Notes: generated by a model not told the origin, from the sequence alone. A stretch of DNA of 64,000 nucleotides from Marivivens sp. LCG002 (GCF_030264275.1 NZ_CP127165.1:1476001-1540000), one strand, 5' to 3'; positions 34,358 to 44,483 are shown, numbered from the stretch's first letter. A program made the numbers and translations.

Positions 34358-35734
34358 ATGGCAACCGAAATTCTCATGCCCGCTCTCTCTCCGACCATGG
34401 AAGAAGGCACTCTGGCCAAATGGCTGGTCAAAGAGGGTGACGCCGTCAAATCGGGCGACATCATCGCCGAGATCGAAACCGACAAAGCCACGATGGAATT
34501 CGAGGCCGTCGACGAAGGCATCGTCGGCAAGCTTCTGATCGAGGCCGGCACCGAAGGCGTCAAGGTCAACACCCCCATCGCGATCTTCGTCGAAGACGGC
34601 GAAGAGGTCCCTGCCGCCGGCGCAACCGCGGCGCCTGCCGCAGCCGAAACCGAAGCCGCCCCTGCGGCGGTCGAGGCTTCGGCTCCTGCCAAAGCCGCAG
34701 CCCCTGCCGCCCCAAAGGTCGATCAGACCCCCGATTGGCCCGAAGGCACCGAGACCAAGACCCAGACCGTCCGCGAAGCGCTCCGTGACGCCATGGCCGA
34801 AGAGATGCGCCGCGACGAGAACGTTTTCCTCATGGGCGAAGAAGTCGGCGAATACCAAGGCGCCTACAAAATCTCCCAAGGGATGCTCGACGAATTCGGC
34901 CCCAAGCGCGTGATCGACACTCCGATCACCGAGCACGGTTTTGCGGGGATCGCCACGGGCGCTGCCTTTGGCGGCCTCAAGCCCATCGTTGAATTCATGA
35001 CCTTCAACTTCGCCATGCAGGCCATCGACCACCTGATCAACTCTGCGGCCAAGACGCTCTATATGTCGGGCGGCCAGATGGGGGCTCCGATGGTGTTCCG
35101 TGGTCCGAACGGTGCTGCTGCCCGCGTCGGCGCACAGCACTCTCAGGACTACGCCGCTTGGTATGCGCAAATCCCGGGTCTCAAGGTCGTCATGCCCTAT
35201 TCGGCATCCGACTACAAAGGCCTGATGAAAACCGCGATCCGCGATCCGAACCCCGTGATCTTCCTCGAGAACGAAATCCTCTACGGCAAGTCCTTCGAGG
35301 TTCCGGTGCTCGACGATTTCACCATTCCCTTCGGCAAGGCCAAAATCGCCCGCGCTGGTAACGATGTGACCATCGTCTCCTTCGGCATCGGCATGACCTA
35401 TGCTCTGGAAGCCGCGGCAAAGCTTGCCGAGGAAGGCATCGACGCCGAGGTGATCGACCTGCGCACCCTGCGCCCGCTCGACTACGACACCGTGATTGCA
35501 TCGGTCATGAAGACCAACCGCATGATCACCGTCGAAGAAGGCTGGCCCGTCGGCTCGATCGGCAACCACCTCTCGGCCTATGTGATGGAAAACGCGTTCG
35601 ATTACCTCGATGCGCCTGTCCTGAACTGCACGGGCAAAGACGTGCCCATGCCCTATGCCGCCAACCTTGAAAAGCACGCGCTTGTGACCACCGCCGAGGT
35701 GATCGAAGCGGTGAAAAAAGTGACCTACCGCTAA
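34358..35734 (+). CDS. pdhB: Pyruvate dehydrogenase E1 component, beta subunit, with N-terminal lipoyl domain
   Basis: 458-residue E1-beta. Residues 1-80 are a lipoyl domain (lipoyl-Lys in [17 protein letters not shown]) joined by an Ala/Pro linker to the transketolase-like part ([99 protein letters not shown]). The lipoyl domain on E1-beta is typical of alphaproteobacteria and doubles the swinging arms in the complex. Both lipoyl domain and linker are strikingly like those of pdhC. Confidence 0.97.
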   Translation: MATEILMPALSPTMEEGTLAKWLVKEGDAVKSGDIIAEIETDKATMEFEAVDEGIVGKLLIEAGTEGVKVNTPIAIFVEDGEEVPAAGATAAPAAAETEAAPAAVEASAPAKAAAPAAPKVDQTPDWPEGTETKTQTVREALRDAMAEEMRRDENVFLMGEEVGEYQGAYKISQGMLDEFGPKRVIDTPITEHGFAGIATGAAFGGLKPIVEFMTFNFAMQAIDHLINSAAKTLYMSGGQMGAPMVFRGPNGAAARVGAQHSQDYAAWYAQIPGLKVVMPYSASDYKGLMKTAIRDPNPVIFLENEILYGKSFEVPVLDDFTIPFGKAKIARAGNDVTIVSFGIGMTYALEAAAKLAEEGIDAEVIDLRTLRPLDYDTVIASVMKTNRMITVEEGWPVGSIGNHLSAYVMENAFDYLDAPVLNCTGKDVPMPYAANLEKHALVTTAEVIEAVKKVTYR

Positions 35735-35746
35735 GGAGACCGGATC

Positions 35747-37048
35747 ATGGCTACTGAAATTCTCATGCCCGCCCTCTCCCCCACGATGGAGGAAGGCACG
35801 CTTGCGAAATGGAACGTCAAAGAAGGCGACACCGTAAAATCGGGTGACGTCATCGCCGAGATCGAAACCGACAAAGCCACGATGGAGTTCGAAGCCGTTG
35901 ACGAAGGCATCATCGGCAAGATCGTCGTGGCCGAAGGCACCGAAGGCGTCAAAGTGAACCAGCTGATCGCCATCCTCATTGAGGAAGGCGAAGAGGTTCC
36001 TGCCGCTGGCGCAACCGCGGCGCCTGCCGCAGCCAAAGCCGAGGCCGCCCCTGCGGCGGCAGAGGCTTCGGCTCCCGCCGCTGCCCCTGCGCCTGCTGCA
36101 CCTGCCAAGGACGGCAATCGTGTCTTTGCCTCGCCGCTGGCGCGCCGCATTGCCTCGCAAAGGGGTCTTGACCTGACGGCGATCTCGGGCACAGGTCCGC
36201 ATGGCCGCATCGTCAAGGCCGACGTCGAAGGCGCGACCGCTGCGCCCAAGGCTTCCGCTGCCCCCGCCGCTTCTGCGCCTGCCGCCGCTGCACCCGCTGC
36301 CGCCGCAGTGGCGCAAGGTCCCTCCACCGACACGGTCCTCAAGATGTATGCAGGCACCGAGTTCGAAGAGGTCAAACTCGACGGAATGCGCAAGACCATC
36401 GCTGCCCGCCTCACCGAGGCCAAGCAGTCGGTCCCGCACTTCTATCTGCGCCGCGACATCGAGCTCGACGAGCTTCTCGCCTTCCGTGCACAGCTCAATG
36501 CCAAGCTCGGAGACCGCGGCGTCAAGCTTTCGGTAAATGACTTCATCATCAAGGCCTGTGCGCTCGCGCTCCAGCAAGTCCCCGAGGCGAACGCCGTCTG
36601 GGCGGGTGACCGCGTGCTCAAGTTCAAGAAATCGGACGTGGCTGTGGCCGTCGCCATCGAAGGCGGTCTCTTCACGCCCGTGCTCAAGAACTCGGACAGC
36701 AAGACCCTTTCCGCCCTCTCGGCCGAGATGAAGGACCTTGCCAAGCGTGCCCGTGACCGCAAGCTCGCCCCCCATGAATATCAGGGCGGCTCCTTCGCGA
36801 TCTCGAACCTCGGGATGTTCGGCATCGACAACTTCGACGCCATCATCAACCCGCCGCATTCGGGTATCCTTGCCGTCGGTGCAGGTGTGAAGAAGCCGGT
36901 TGTCGGCGCGGATGACCAGATCAAGGTCGCAACCGTCATGTCGGTCACGCTTTCGGTCGATCACCGTGTCATCGATGGGGCCTTGGGCGCGCAGCTTCTC
37001 GAGGCGATCAAGTCGAACCTTGAGAACCCGATCGGTATGCTCGCCTAA
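35747..37048 (+). CDS. pdhC: Dihydrolipoamide acetyltransferase (E2) of pyruvate dehydrogenase
   Basis: 433-residue E2 core that passes acetyl groups from lipoate to CoA. Lipoyl domain at residues 1-80 ([15 protein letters not shown]), Ala/Pro linker, peripheral-subunit-binding domain at about 125-160 ([37 protein letters not shown]), second linker, and catalytic domain to the end with [26 protein letters not shown] and active-site [16 protein letters not shown] region. Third gene of pdhABC; E3 is not in this window. Confidence 0.97.
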   Translation: MATEILMPALSPTMEEGTLAKWNVKEGDTVKSGDVIAEIETDKATMEFEAVDEGIIGKIVVAEGTEGVKVNQLIAILIEEGEEVPAAGATAAPAAAKAEAAPAAAEASAPAAAPAPAAPAKDGNRVFASPLARRIASQRGLDLTAISGTGPHGRIVKADVEGATAAPKASAAPAASAPAAAAPAAAAVAQGPSTDTVLKMYAGTEFEEVKLDGMRKTIAARLTEAKQSVPHFYLRRDIELDELLAFRAQLNAKLGDRGVKLSVNDFIIKACALALQQVPEANAVWAGDRVLKFKKSDVAVAVAIEGGLFTPVLKNSDSKTLSALSAEMKDLAKRARDRKLAPHEYQGGSFAISNLGMFGIDNFDAIINPPHSGILAVGAGVKKPVVGADDQIKVATVMSVTLSVDHRVIDGALGAQLLEAIKSNLENPIGMLA

Positions 37049-37068
37049 GAACGGCTTGCAACGCATTG

Positions 37069-37097
37069 AAACGCCTCCGGTTTTCGGGGGCGTTTTT
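37069..37097 (+). terminator. Intrinsic terminator of pdhABC
   Basis: AAACGCCTCC (37069-37078) pairs with GGGGGCGTTT (37086-37095) with one T-G, then a T-run. Confidence 0.85.
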
Positions 37098-37189
37098 CTT
37101 TTGCAAAACATGTGGAATAATTGATCTATCGCAAAGTCCGCCACCGTCCCGAAGGCTAGGAAGAAGCCAATTCAACGACGGAGCCTATT

Positions 37190-37525
37190 ATGGACTGGAA
37201 AGCAGAACTCGCCCACACCACCGAACTGACCAAGAGCTTTCGCGCCTTGCACCCCGATGCAGGGGCGGCCTTTACCCAGATGCACAAGGCCGCGCTTTCG
37301 GACGGCGCCCTCAGCACCAAGCACAAAGAGCTTCAGGCCGTGGTCGTCGGCATCATGACCCACTGCGCCGATTGCATCGGCTTTCACATGCGCGGTGCGA
37401 TCAAAGCGGGTGCGTCGCGCGAAGAGGTCGCAGAGACCATCGGCCTCTGCGTCATGATGGGCGGTGGTCCCGCCTATATGTATGGTATGAAGGCGCTCGA
37501 AGCCTTCGATCAGCTCTCGGCCTGA
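37190..37525 (+). CDS. AhpD-like carboxymuconolactone decarboxylase family protein
   Basis: 111-residue all-helical protein of the CMD/AhpD superfamily. The redox-type pair CxxC in MTHCADCIGFHMRGAI (with the conserved His) points to alkylhydroperoxidase-like or disulfide chemistry and not to aromatic ring catabolism. The ribosome site is GACGGAG. Its last 16 bases overlap the 3-prime end of the convergent cysE. No other aromatic-degradation gene is nearby. Confidence 0.85.
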   Translation: MDWKAELAHTTELTKSFRALHPDAGAAFTQMHKAALSDGALSTKHKELQAVVVGIMTHCADCIGFHMRGAIKAGASREEVAETIGLCVMMGGGPAYMYGMKALEAFDQLSA

Positions 37526-38337
37526 TCGCCTTTGCAACGACGAAGCGTCTGATCCATGGCGATGGAGGGCTGGTCGCAGCCCGCCTCGCCGACGATCCGC
37601 GCAGGCACGCCCGCAACGGTTTTGCAGCACGGCACATCTTCGAGCACCACGGAACCGGCCGCGATACGGCTGCGATCCCCGACCTTGATATTGCCAAGAA
37701 CCTTGGCACCGGCGCCGATCAGGACGCCGTTGCCGATCTTGGGATGACGGTCTTCCTCTTCTTTGCCGGTTCCGCCGAGTGTCACCGAATGGAGCATAGA
37801 CACGTTATCCCCGACCACAGCGGTTTCACCGACAACGATGGAATGCGCGTGATCGATCATGATCCCCTTGCCGATACGGGCGGCGGGGTGAATATCGACG
37901 CCAAAGGCTTCGGACACGCGCATCTGGAGGAAATACGCAAGATCATGGCGTCCTTCGGTCCAGAGCCAGTGGCCCAGACGATAGGCCTGAACCGCCTGAT
38001 AGCCTTTGAAGTAAAGAAGCGGCTGGATATAGCGATGGCACGCGGGATCACGCTCGAACACTGCGGCAAGATCGGCCCTTGCCGCAGCAGTGATCGACGG
38101 ATCGGCGGTATAGGCCTCATCCGCGATTTCGCGCAAAATCTGCTCGGACATGTCGGACGAAGCAAGCTTCATCGACATGCGATAGGCCAGCGCCCGTTCG
38201 AACGAGGAGTGGTGCAAGATGCCCTGATGGAGCAAAGCACCCATAAGGGGTTCGGCGCGCACGGCTTCCTCTGCTTCAAGACAGATGCGGTCCCAAACGG
38301 GATCGACGGGAGCAACATTCGTCTTCGGATTAGCCAT
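37510..38337 (-). CDS. cysE: Serine O-acetyltransferase
   Basis: Makes O-acetylserine from serine and acetyl-CoA for cysteine synthesis. 275 residues from ATG 38337. N-terminal helical domain (VDPVWDRICLEAEEAVRAEPLMGALLHQGIL...) then a left-handed beta helix of hexapeptides (GVDIHPAARIGKGIMIDHAHSIVVGETAVVGDNVSMLHSVTLGGTGKE... HPKIGNGVLIGAGAKVLGNI). Catalytic His in IDHAHS and Asp/His positions present. In Rhodobacterales cysE commonly borders the GTA cluster, as here. Confidence 0.95.
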   Translation of the reverse strand: MANPKTNVAPVDPVWDRICLEAEEAVRAEPLMGALLHQGILHHSSFERALAYRMSMKLASSDMSEQILREIADEAYTADPSITAAARADLAAVFERDPACHRYIQPLLYFKGYQAVQAYRLGHWLWTEGRHDLAYFLQMRVSEAFGVDIHPAARIGKGIMIDHAHSIVVGETAVVGDNVSMLHSVTLGGTGKEEEDRHPKIGNGVLIGAGAKVLGNIKVGDRSRIAAGSVVLEDVPCCKTVAGVPARIVGEAGCDQPSIAMDQTLRRCKGDQAES

Positions 38338-38435
38338 GGCGGACCCTTTCGTTATATCTCAGTTTACCCCAGATAGCGCGATTGCGCCAAGAACAAAGGT
38401 GTGAGCGTCTGAGGTATTCCTCCGATAGGCGAAAA

Positions 38436-38729
38436 TCAAGGGTCGCGGGTCTTTTGCATCTCGATCAGGACCTCGAGAACCGTGATCATAGCGCGACATG
38501 TTTTTTCGGTATAAACCATTGAACTGCCGTCCTGTTTGTGACGAAGCGCAACCGCCATAAGGCTCCCTGTGCCATAGTCGGGATGCGGGGCATCGTTGTG
38601 TTTGCGATAGGCCTCGGCCTCGTCCGCCGCTGTGATCAAATGTTTCAGGAATGCCCGCCACTCCTCTTCGGGCTGCGCCAGAACAGCCCGATGCGCAAAG
38701 TCGATGTCCCCCACCAGAAGCGGCCGCAT
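38436..38729 (-). CDS. Small conserved protein at the 3-prime end of the GTA operon (unknown function)
   Basis: 97 residues, MRPLLVGDIDFAHRAVLAQPEEEWRAF..., no membrane segment or known motif; rich in charged residues and probably helical (EEEWRAFLKHLITAADEAEAYRKHN). Its start overlaps the stop of g15 (38729), so it is translated with the GTA genes. Whether it has a role in GTA production is unknown. The 98 bases between it and cysE hold no recognisable gene. Confidence 0.75.
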   Translation of the reverse strand: MRPLLVGDIDFAHRAVLAQPEEEWRAFLKHLITAADEAEAYRKHNDAPHPDYGTGSLMAVALRHKQDGSSMVYTEKTCRAMITVLEVLIEMQKTRDP

Positions 38730-41700
38730 CAGAGCACCACCCCGAGATCAAGGGGCAGACCCGGACCAAAGCTTTGCGACAGCTGCATAACCTGAACTGT
38801 TGCGGGTCCCGTGGCGAGCCCTTCGAGCGACAGGCTCAGGCTTGGCGTTTCGCACGTGACATCGCGCACCAAAGCGCCGCCCGCAAAGAGTTTGACCTGA
38901 TAAAGTTCACGCTCTTCGCCCAAAGGCACTTCGAGCGCGGTCCAGCTCTCACCGTCGCTTCTGGTCTGGCGCACCCACGCTAGATCAAGAACACCCCCAC
39001 GCCGTTTTGCTTTGATATGGCAGACACGGAAAGGCCGCTGCCTCACGTCCCGCAAAATCACGGCGTCATTGCGATAGGTCGGCCCGCCGCGCACCGCCCC
39101 ACTTGGTCCATAGCTCAGATGCACAAGCGTATCGCGCAGCGAGGATGACCAAGGGAGCAGCGTGACCCCATTCGGCAAGAGCACGAACAAAGCATTCGGC
39201 CCATGCGATCGCACCGCCGTGCCGAACCGTCCGCGTAGAAGCCGCGCAATGCGATAGGTTTTGGGGGCGATCACCTCGGCAAAGGCGAATTGCACGATTT
39301 CCCAAGTATCGGGATGCCCGTCTCCGATCGCGGCATAATTCGCCCCCCCAAGGACGGCCGCCTCGCCCACCGAGGCGAGTGTGCCCGACACAAGCTCGAC
39401 CGTTGTGCCCCTGCTGCGATCCCACAGGTCCGCCCGCCCCGCTGCAAGCGGAGCGCCAAACCGCCCGATCACCGACCGTTGCGACAGGCTTTGCCAAAGC
39501 TGATAGCTGGCCCCATCGCCCGACCGATAAAGAGCGACGCCTTCGGACCATTGCGCCGAACTCGCGGCGAAATGCGGCCCCTCGCCAAAAGGCGTTTGCG
39601 GAAGGTCGATCAAGGCCCCAACCACAGGCAAAGGCGCGGCAGGCAGCGCGACCTTGGCGGGGTCCGCCTCGATCTGCGGCGCGATGGCGTCCGTTCGGGC
39701 GACCTCGGTTGCCACAATCTCGAGATACTGCGTCAGCTCGACCCGATCAACGCGATACTCTCGCGCTTCAAGCCGCACCACATCGCCCGCCCCGATGTCG
39801 ATCCTCGACAGTGGAAGCGCGAACTGCACCGTTTCGCGCGCACGCCGCGCCTCGGACAGCCAGCGCTCGGCCATACGACGCGCCTCGGCAGGCGTGAGCA
39901 CAAGCGGCAATTCGGTTTCCGAAAGGCTGGTGCCCTCCTCGTCGGCAAAGGCGGCCTCGCTTGCTCGCACAGCGTAATCCCCCCCGCCTTCGAGATAGGC
40001 GACACGCACGCGGCCCGAAATCTCAGCCTCTCGCGTGCGGGTGCGCTCGATCGGGGCCTCGCCCCCGTCCCGCGCAACCAGAGTTTGCGGATCAAGCGCA
40101 AGCGCAACCCCGTGCCCGCGCGAGACGAAATGCAATATCCCGTCCCGTTCAAAGGCGTCGAACCCATAGGCCAGCATCAAGGGCTGGAGCAAAGCACGAT
40201 AACTCTGGGTGCGGTCCACCGCATAACCGCGCACAACCCCATAGAGCCGCGAGACATCAATCGGAGCCACACCTGCTTCGGCACAAATCTCGGCTACCAC
40301 AGAGGCAAGGCTCCGCGCGCTTGCACGCCCGTTCAGCCAATGGCCAAGCTCGTAGTTCGGCCCATCGGACCATAGCGCCTCGTGGGCGGGGAAAAACGGA
40401 AACGGCCGTGCATCCCAAGCCCAGACATGCGCCCGCTCCATATCCACCATCGCGCCTCCATAGACATCCGAGACGGGATTGTTCGCGCTTTGGGCAAAAT
40501 GCAGATGCATGGCCCGCAAATACTGGAGCTGGATCACATCATCGCGCTGACCGTTCGAATGATAAGGCACTTGCGATTCCGAGGATTTCGGATCGACGAA
40601 TTTATTGGGCTGGTTGGTGCCGCGATGGATCGCCGCGCAACCAAGCTCGGTAAAGACAATGGGTTTGGAGCGCGGCACCCAAGGCGTAGCATCTGCCGCG
40701 CGTGCTCCGTTGATGCGGTTGTGATGCGGATGCGACCACCAACCGACAAGATCCTTATACCGCCAGACCCAAGGCTCGTTATGGGCATCGGTGATCGGCG
40801 TTCTGATCTGGGCGGCACGTGCTTCGGGCGAATGATAGAACCAGTCGAACCCCTCGCCGCCCGCAACATTGGCGCGCAAATAGTCGAGGTTGTAGACAGA
40901 GCCATAACCCGCATCGAGATGCGCTTCGCCATCGCGCCAGTCCGAGAGCGGCATATAGTTGTCGATACCGATGAAATCGATCGCTTCCGAAGCCCAGAGC
41001 GGGTCGAGATGAAAGATCTTGTCCGCCGTCCCATGCGGTTGATAGCCGTGATACTCGCTCCAGTCGGCGGCATAACCGATCTTGGTCGAGGGACCGAGGA
41101 TGGCCCTGACCTCTTGGGCCAGCCCGATCAGAGCCTCGACCGCCGGAAAGCGTCCTCCCGCGCCGCGCACCTGTGTCAGACTGCGCATTTCCGACCCGAT
41201 GCAAAAGCTCTCGACGCCGCCCGCAATCTTGCACAGATGCGCATAGTGCAAAATGAACCTGCGATAGGACCATTCCTCGGGCCCGTCATAAATCACTTTG
41301 CCGTCGATCACGGCGAAATCCGCAGCGCTTGCCATGCCGAAAAACGCCGCGACCTCTTGCTCGGCGGTCGTCGTTCCGTCTGGCGTTCCGTCAAGGCTCG
41401 GCGCAAGGCTGGTCGTGATCCGTCCGCGCCACGGAAGATGTGGTTGCCCCGCCTCGCCGCTCCATGGATCGACAAGCGTATTGCCCGCCATCTGCTCCAT
41501 GAGGATAAAGGGATAGAACATCGCCCTCATCCCCCGCGCCTTGAGCGCAGCAAGAGCTTCGAGCACCGATTGATCCGTGGGGGTGCCGCCATAGACGGGA
41601 CGGCCGTTTTCAATCGGGACGATCCCCGCGGTCTCGCGCTCAAGTCCCGAGACTCTCCACGGCATGTCTATGGCATCGCGCGTGTTCTGCTCGACCTTGG

Positions 41701-42589
41701 GGCGCAGGGTGCATGCGCCGCAGCGCAGATCATCCCCGAACCACGACACGATGAGCGAGACCGACTTGGCCGCAGGAAGCGCAACTTCGAGCGCACCCAG
41801 CGATGTTTCAAGATCGCTTTCGCCAGACGCCGAGTTTTCATTGACCGCTAGGTAATCCCCGAACCCCTTTTCAATCAGTGCCTTACCCGTCGAAAGCGCA
41901 TATTCGCCCGTGCCGGGCATCAAGGCGACCCCGCGCACCATATGCGCAATATCCCGCGTCTCGAGCGGGGCATCCTCGGGACCGGGACGGGTGACTTCAA
42001 AGGTGAACTGCGGGACCCGATTACCGAACGCCCCCAAGGGCAAATCCTCGATCACCACATAGGCGATCCCGCGATAGGCGGGCACGGTGCCTTGGCCCTC
42101 GACCGCCTCGATCCTCGGATCGGGGAGCTGGTCCTCGTCCCCGCGGTAAAGTCGCAGGGTGAGCGAGGACGGAGCAATCTCGGTGCCATCGGCCCAGATG
42201 CGACCGATCCCCGAAATGACCCCCTCGCAGAGGGCGATGGCGAGGCTGATCGAATAGCCGTATTGCGTGACCTCGGGGCCGAACTTTCCCGAAGTCCGCG
42301 TGTCCGAATGTTCCTGAAACCGCGAAGCCCAGATTACCTGACCCGCGATGCGCGTCTGACCATAAAGCCGCGCAATGCTCGACCCTTCGCTCGCACCCGT
42401 CAAGCGCAGGCGGTCCAGACGTCCGCTTTCCACCGGCTCGGCCCCAAGGCCCATGAGTTTGTGGTCGATCATCTGGCCGACACTCGCCCCGACGGCCCGA
42501 CCGATGGCCGCCATGGAAAGGCCAAGCACCGATCCCCCGACCGAGCCGCCGATTGCCATGCCAAGTGCCGAAAGAGCTATCGTCGCCAT
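38729..42589 (-). CDS. GTA megatron / host-specificity protein g15
   Basis: A 1286-residue baseplate protein that forms the tail tip, contacts the recipient and guides DNA entry. N-terminal hydrophobic Ala/Gly stretch (MATIALSALGMAIGGSVGGSVLGLSMAAIGRAVG), then hub-like domains, a glycosidase-like TIM barrel at about residues 400-700 (DFAVIDGKVIYDGPEEWSYRRF; FCIGSEMRSLTQVRG; IGYAADWSEYHGYQ; AIDFIGIDNYMPLSDW), and C-terminal beta-rich domains. Called megatron in the RcGTA structure. Intact; starts 3 bases after the g14 stop. Confidence 0.93.
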   Translation of the reverse strand: MATIALSALGMAIGGSVGGSVLGLSMAAIGRAVGASVGQMIDHKLMGLGAEPVESGRLDRLRLTGASEGSSIARLYGQTRIAGQVIWASRFQEHSDTRTSGKFGPEVTQYGYSISLAIALCEGVISGIGRIWADGTEIAPSSLTLRLYRGDEDQLPDPRIEAVEGQGTVPAYRGIAYVVIEDLPLGAFGNRVPQFTFEVTRPGPEDAPLETRDIAHMVRGVALMPGTGEYALSTGKALIEKGFGDYLAVNENSASGESDLETSLGALEVALPAAKSVSLIVSWFGDDLRCGACTLRPKVEQNTRDAIDMPWRVSGLERETAGIVPIENGRPVYGGTPTDQSVLEALAALKARGMRAMFYPFILMEQMAGNTLVDPWSGEAGQPHLPWRGRITTSLAPSLDGTPDGTTTAEQEVAAFFGMASAADFAVIDGKVIYDGPEEWSYRRFILHYAHLCKIAGGVESFCIGSEMRSLTQVRGAGGRFPAVEALIGLAQEVRAILGPSTKIGYAADWSEYHGYQPHGTADKIFHLDPLWASEAIDFIGIDNYMPLSDWRDGEAHLDAGYGSVYNLDYLRANVAGGEGFDWFYHSPEARAAQIRTPITDAHNEPWVWRYKDLVGWWSHPHHNRINGARAADATPWVPRSKPIVFTELGCAAIHRGTNQPNKFVDPKSSESQVPYHSNGQRDDVIQLQYLRAMHLHFAQSANNPVSDVYGGAMVDMERAHVWAWDARPFPFFPAHEALWSDGPNYELGHWLNGRASARSLASVVAEICAEAGVAPIDVSRLYGVVRGYAVDRTQSYRALLQPLMLAYGFDAFERDGILHFVSRGHGVALALDPQTLVARDGGEAPIERTRTREAEISGRVRVAYLEGGGDYAVRASEAAFADEEGTSLSETELPLVLTPAEARRMAERWLSEARRARETVQFALPLSRIDIGAGDVVRLEAREYRVDRVELTQYLEIVATEVARTDAIAPQIEADPAKVALPAAPLPVVGALIDLPQTPFGEGPHFAASSAQWSEGVALYRSGDGASYQLWQSLSQRSVIGRFGAPLAAGRADLWDRSRGTTVELVSGTLASVGEAAVLGGANYAAIGDGHPDTWEIVQFAFAEVIAPKTYRIARLLRGRFGTAVRSHGPNALFVLLPNGVTLLPWSSSLRDTLVHLSYGPSGAVRGGPTYRNDAVILRDVRQRPFRVCHIKAKRRGGVLDLAWVRQTRSDGESWTALEVPLGEERELYQVKLFAGGALVRDVTCETPSLSLSLEGLATGPATVQVMQLSQSFGPGLPLDLGVVL

Positions 42590-42592
42590 TGT

Positions 42593-43012
42593 TCAGTCTC
42601 CAGTTGGAAGTTCAAATCGGGCAACGATCCGTCGTTGCCACGCGTCGGTCAGTGCACTCTCGACCACGCCGTGCGTGCCGTAAGCATGGACAAAGCGCGG
42701 GATGGGCGCAGTTTGGGACAGGATGCCGATATGCTGAAGCGGCCCCCTCGGACGCAGGGCGAACCCGAGCAACTGGCCCGCGCTCAAATCTTGAGATACT
42801 TGTTCAAGATTGACCAGCAAGCCATTGTAAAGAAATATATCGTCTGCACACTGCCAATCCTCGGGATAGGTGGGAACGGCAAAGCTGTGGCCGCACCGCT
42901 CCAGAACCCCGAGCACCAGTCCGAGACAATCGCACCCCGCGCCTTTGCTGCGCCCCTGATGGACGAAAGGCGTTCCGATCCAGTCGCGCGCCTCGCGCAC
43001 CACGGCGTTCAC
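42593..43012 (-). CDS. GTA peptidase g14 (NlpC/P60 family)
   Basis: 139-residue cell-wall peptidase thought to open recipient peptidoglycan during DNA delivery. The start is GTG 43012 (VNAVVREARDWIGTPFVHQG), overlapping the g13 stop as GTGA; the open frame further up is not needed. Catalytic Cys in KGAGCDCLGLVLGV, His in LQHIGILS and a downstream polar residue in FVHAYGTHGVVES give the NlpC/P60 triad. Confidence 0.9.
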   Translation of the reverse strand: MNAVVREARDWIGTPFVHQGRSKGAGCDCLGLVLGVLERCGHSFAVPTYPEDWQCADDIFLYNGLLVNLEQVSQDLSAGQLLGFALRPRGPLQHIGILSQTAPIPRFVHAYGTHGVVESALTDAWQRRIVARFELPTGD

Positions 43013-43854
43013 CGAAGGCTCCCGCCATCGACAAAGCGGCTGCGCTGCGGCACCTGCATGAGCCAGTCCTCGCCCGGAATATCGGGAAAGCCGCGAAAGT
43101 TGAGAAAGTTCGCGAACTTTGTGCGGCAGGTTCGCGCCATGCGGTCGCACCCCGCGATCAACCGCACCCGATCCCCGACGACCAGCCCGAGGTCATCCCA
43201 AAGCGAGACAAGCCTGTCCTGCCCCGTGCCGTGATCGGCCTTGATCACCGAGCGCGCACCCTGTCGCGCTCCTTCGAGCACCTCGGCGCGGCCCTGTGCG
43301 AACCACCCGCTAGCGTATCCGCCCAAACCATCGAACGTTACGGCCCCGCCCGAATGGAGGGCGAGCACCACGACCTCGGTCGAAAAGGCCGCATCACGGG
43401 TATCGACTTTGCACATAGCGTCCCCGAGCACCGCAGCGCATTCCCTGTGATAAAGCCGCCCCGTCGGGACGTTGAGCTTTTCACTCATGCTGCGCAGCTC
43501 TGCGGTAAAGCGATTGCCCTTGAGCGTCAGGTCCCCGATCTCGCCACGAAAGAGGATCTTGCGGTCGGACGGATTTTGCCAATCCACCCGAAAACAAAGG
43601 ACCTCGGCCCCATCAAGAAGCCCCGCATCCACGATCTCTTGCCCGAGATCAGGATCACCAAGCACGCCCTCTGCCTCGGTGTTGTCGACCGAAAGACCCG
43701 TGGCCGACTGGAGCGCGGACGCCGTCAATCCGCGGTCGGGGCGAAAGATGACATCGTCAAAGGCCAGAGGCAGATCGTGGTCGGTAAACCCAAGGGCGAT
43801 CCCGTCCTTGCGGGTGATTTGCCATGCACGGCAATAGGTGGTCGCCGCGCTCAT
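43009..43854 (-). CDS. GTA tail hub protein g13 (DUF2163 / phage BR0599 family)
   Basis: 281-residue baseplate hub. N-terminal DUF2163 domain (TTYCRAWQITRKDGIALGFTDHDLPL; LTASALQSATGLSVDN) and C-terminal BR0599-type domain with four Cys arranged CAAVLGDAMC and CDRMARTC, fitting the iron-sulfur site that, as I recall, was reported for the RcGTA hub. It overlaps g12 by 4 bases and g14 by 4 bases, so it is strictly coupled. Confidence 0.9.
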   Translation of the reverse strand: MSAATTYCRAWQITRKDGIALGFTDHDLPLAFDDVIFRPDRGLTASALQSATGLSVDNTEAEGVLGDPDLGQEIVDAGLLDGAEVLCFRVDWQNPSDRKILFRGEIGDLTLKGNRFTAELRSMSEKLNVPTGRLYHRECAAVLGDAMCKVDTRDAAFSTEVVVLALHSGGAVTFDGLGGYASGWFAQGRAEVLEGARQGARSVIKADHGTGQDRLVSLWDDLGLVVGDRVRLIAGCDRMARTCRTKFANFLNFRGFPDIPGEDWLMQVPQRSRFVDGGSLR

Positions 43855-44483
43855 ACCCGCACCTCGATCACCGGAATATCGGGGATCTGGCCTGCGTTGA
43901 AACTCGCGACCGAGACCTGGATAATATCGGTGTCAAAACGGACGGGCACATCGAAATCAAAGCCGGCCGTGATGACCGCGCCGCTGTCGGGTGCATTCAC
44001 AAAGCTGACGAGTCCCGCGCCATGATCGACCGTGAACTCCACCCCTTCGACAAGCTCGATGCCGCTCAGGGCCACGCGCACCGTTCCGGCCACGGGTTTG
44101 CGGATCGGGCGGGTATAGACAGCATCCCCCGAGCGATAGGATTTCACCAGTTGGAACACCCTCTGGACATCGTCACCGCGCCCGATTTCCTGATCCTCGG
44201 CGGTGGTGTCGCGGCCATGACGGGCCGAGCGATAGTCCGACCAATCCTTCCAGCGAAACCCGTGCAACCGCCCGCGCCGCGCCTCGAAAAACGCAACGAC
44301 GGCCTCGACATCCTCGAGCGAGCGAAGCCCCACCCCCGCGTCATAGCGGCGGCGGGAATGTTCCCACGGGGTGTTGCGCTCTTCAAAGCCGCTCGCAAGC
44401 GTGACCACATCGGTGCGCCGCTCAGGACCGCCGAGCGATCCGAAGCTGAGCGCGACGGGAAAGCGTATATCATGAAACGCCAT
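43851..44483 (-). CDS. GTA distal tail protein g12 (DUF2460)
   Basis: 210-residue protein connecting tail tube to hub. DUF2460 features: MAFHDIRFPVALSFGSLGGPERRTDVV, the aromatic-rich EARRGRLHGFRWKDWSDYRS, and the C-terminal GAVITAGFDFDVPVRFDTD. Coupled to g13 through a 4-base overlap. Confidence 0.9.
   Translation of the reverse strand: MAFHDIRFPVALSFGSLGGPERRTDVVTLASGFEERNTPWEHSRRRYDAGVGLRSLEDVEAVVAFFEARRGRLHGFRWKDWSDYRSARHGRDTTAEDQEIGRGDDVQRVFQLVKSYRSGDAVYTRPIRKPVAGTVRVALSGIELVEGVEFTVDHGAGLVSFVNAPDSGAVITAGFDFDVPVRFDTDIIQVSVASFNAGQIPDIPVIEVRV

Noticed and set aside
34250-37144. 964-codon open frame on the minus strand opposite pdhABC
   Set aside because: It runs across three well-conserved plus-strand genes and repeats because pdhB and pdhC repeat; no homology pattern of its own.
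40382-41851. 489-codon open frame on the plus strand inside GTA g15
   Set aside because: Antisense to the conserved TIM-barrel region; no start signal and no family pattern.
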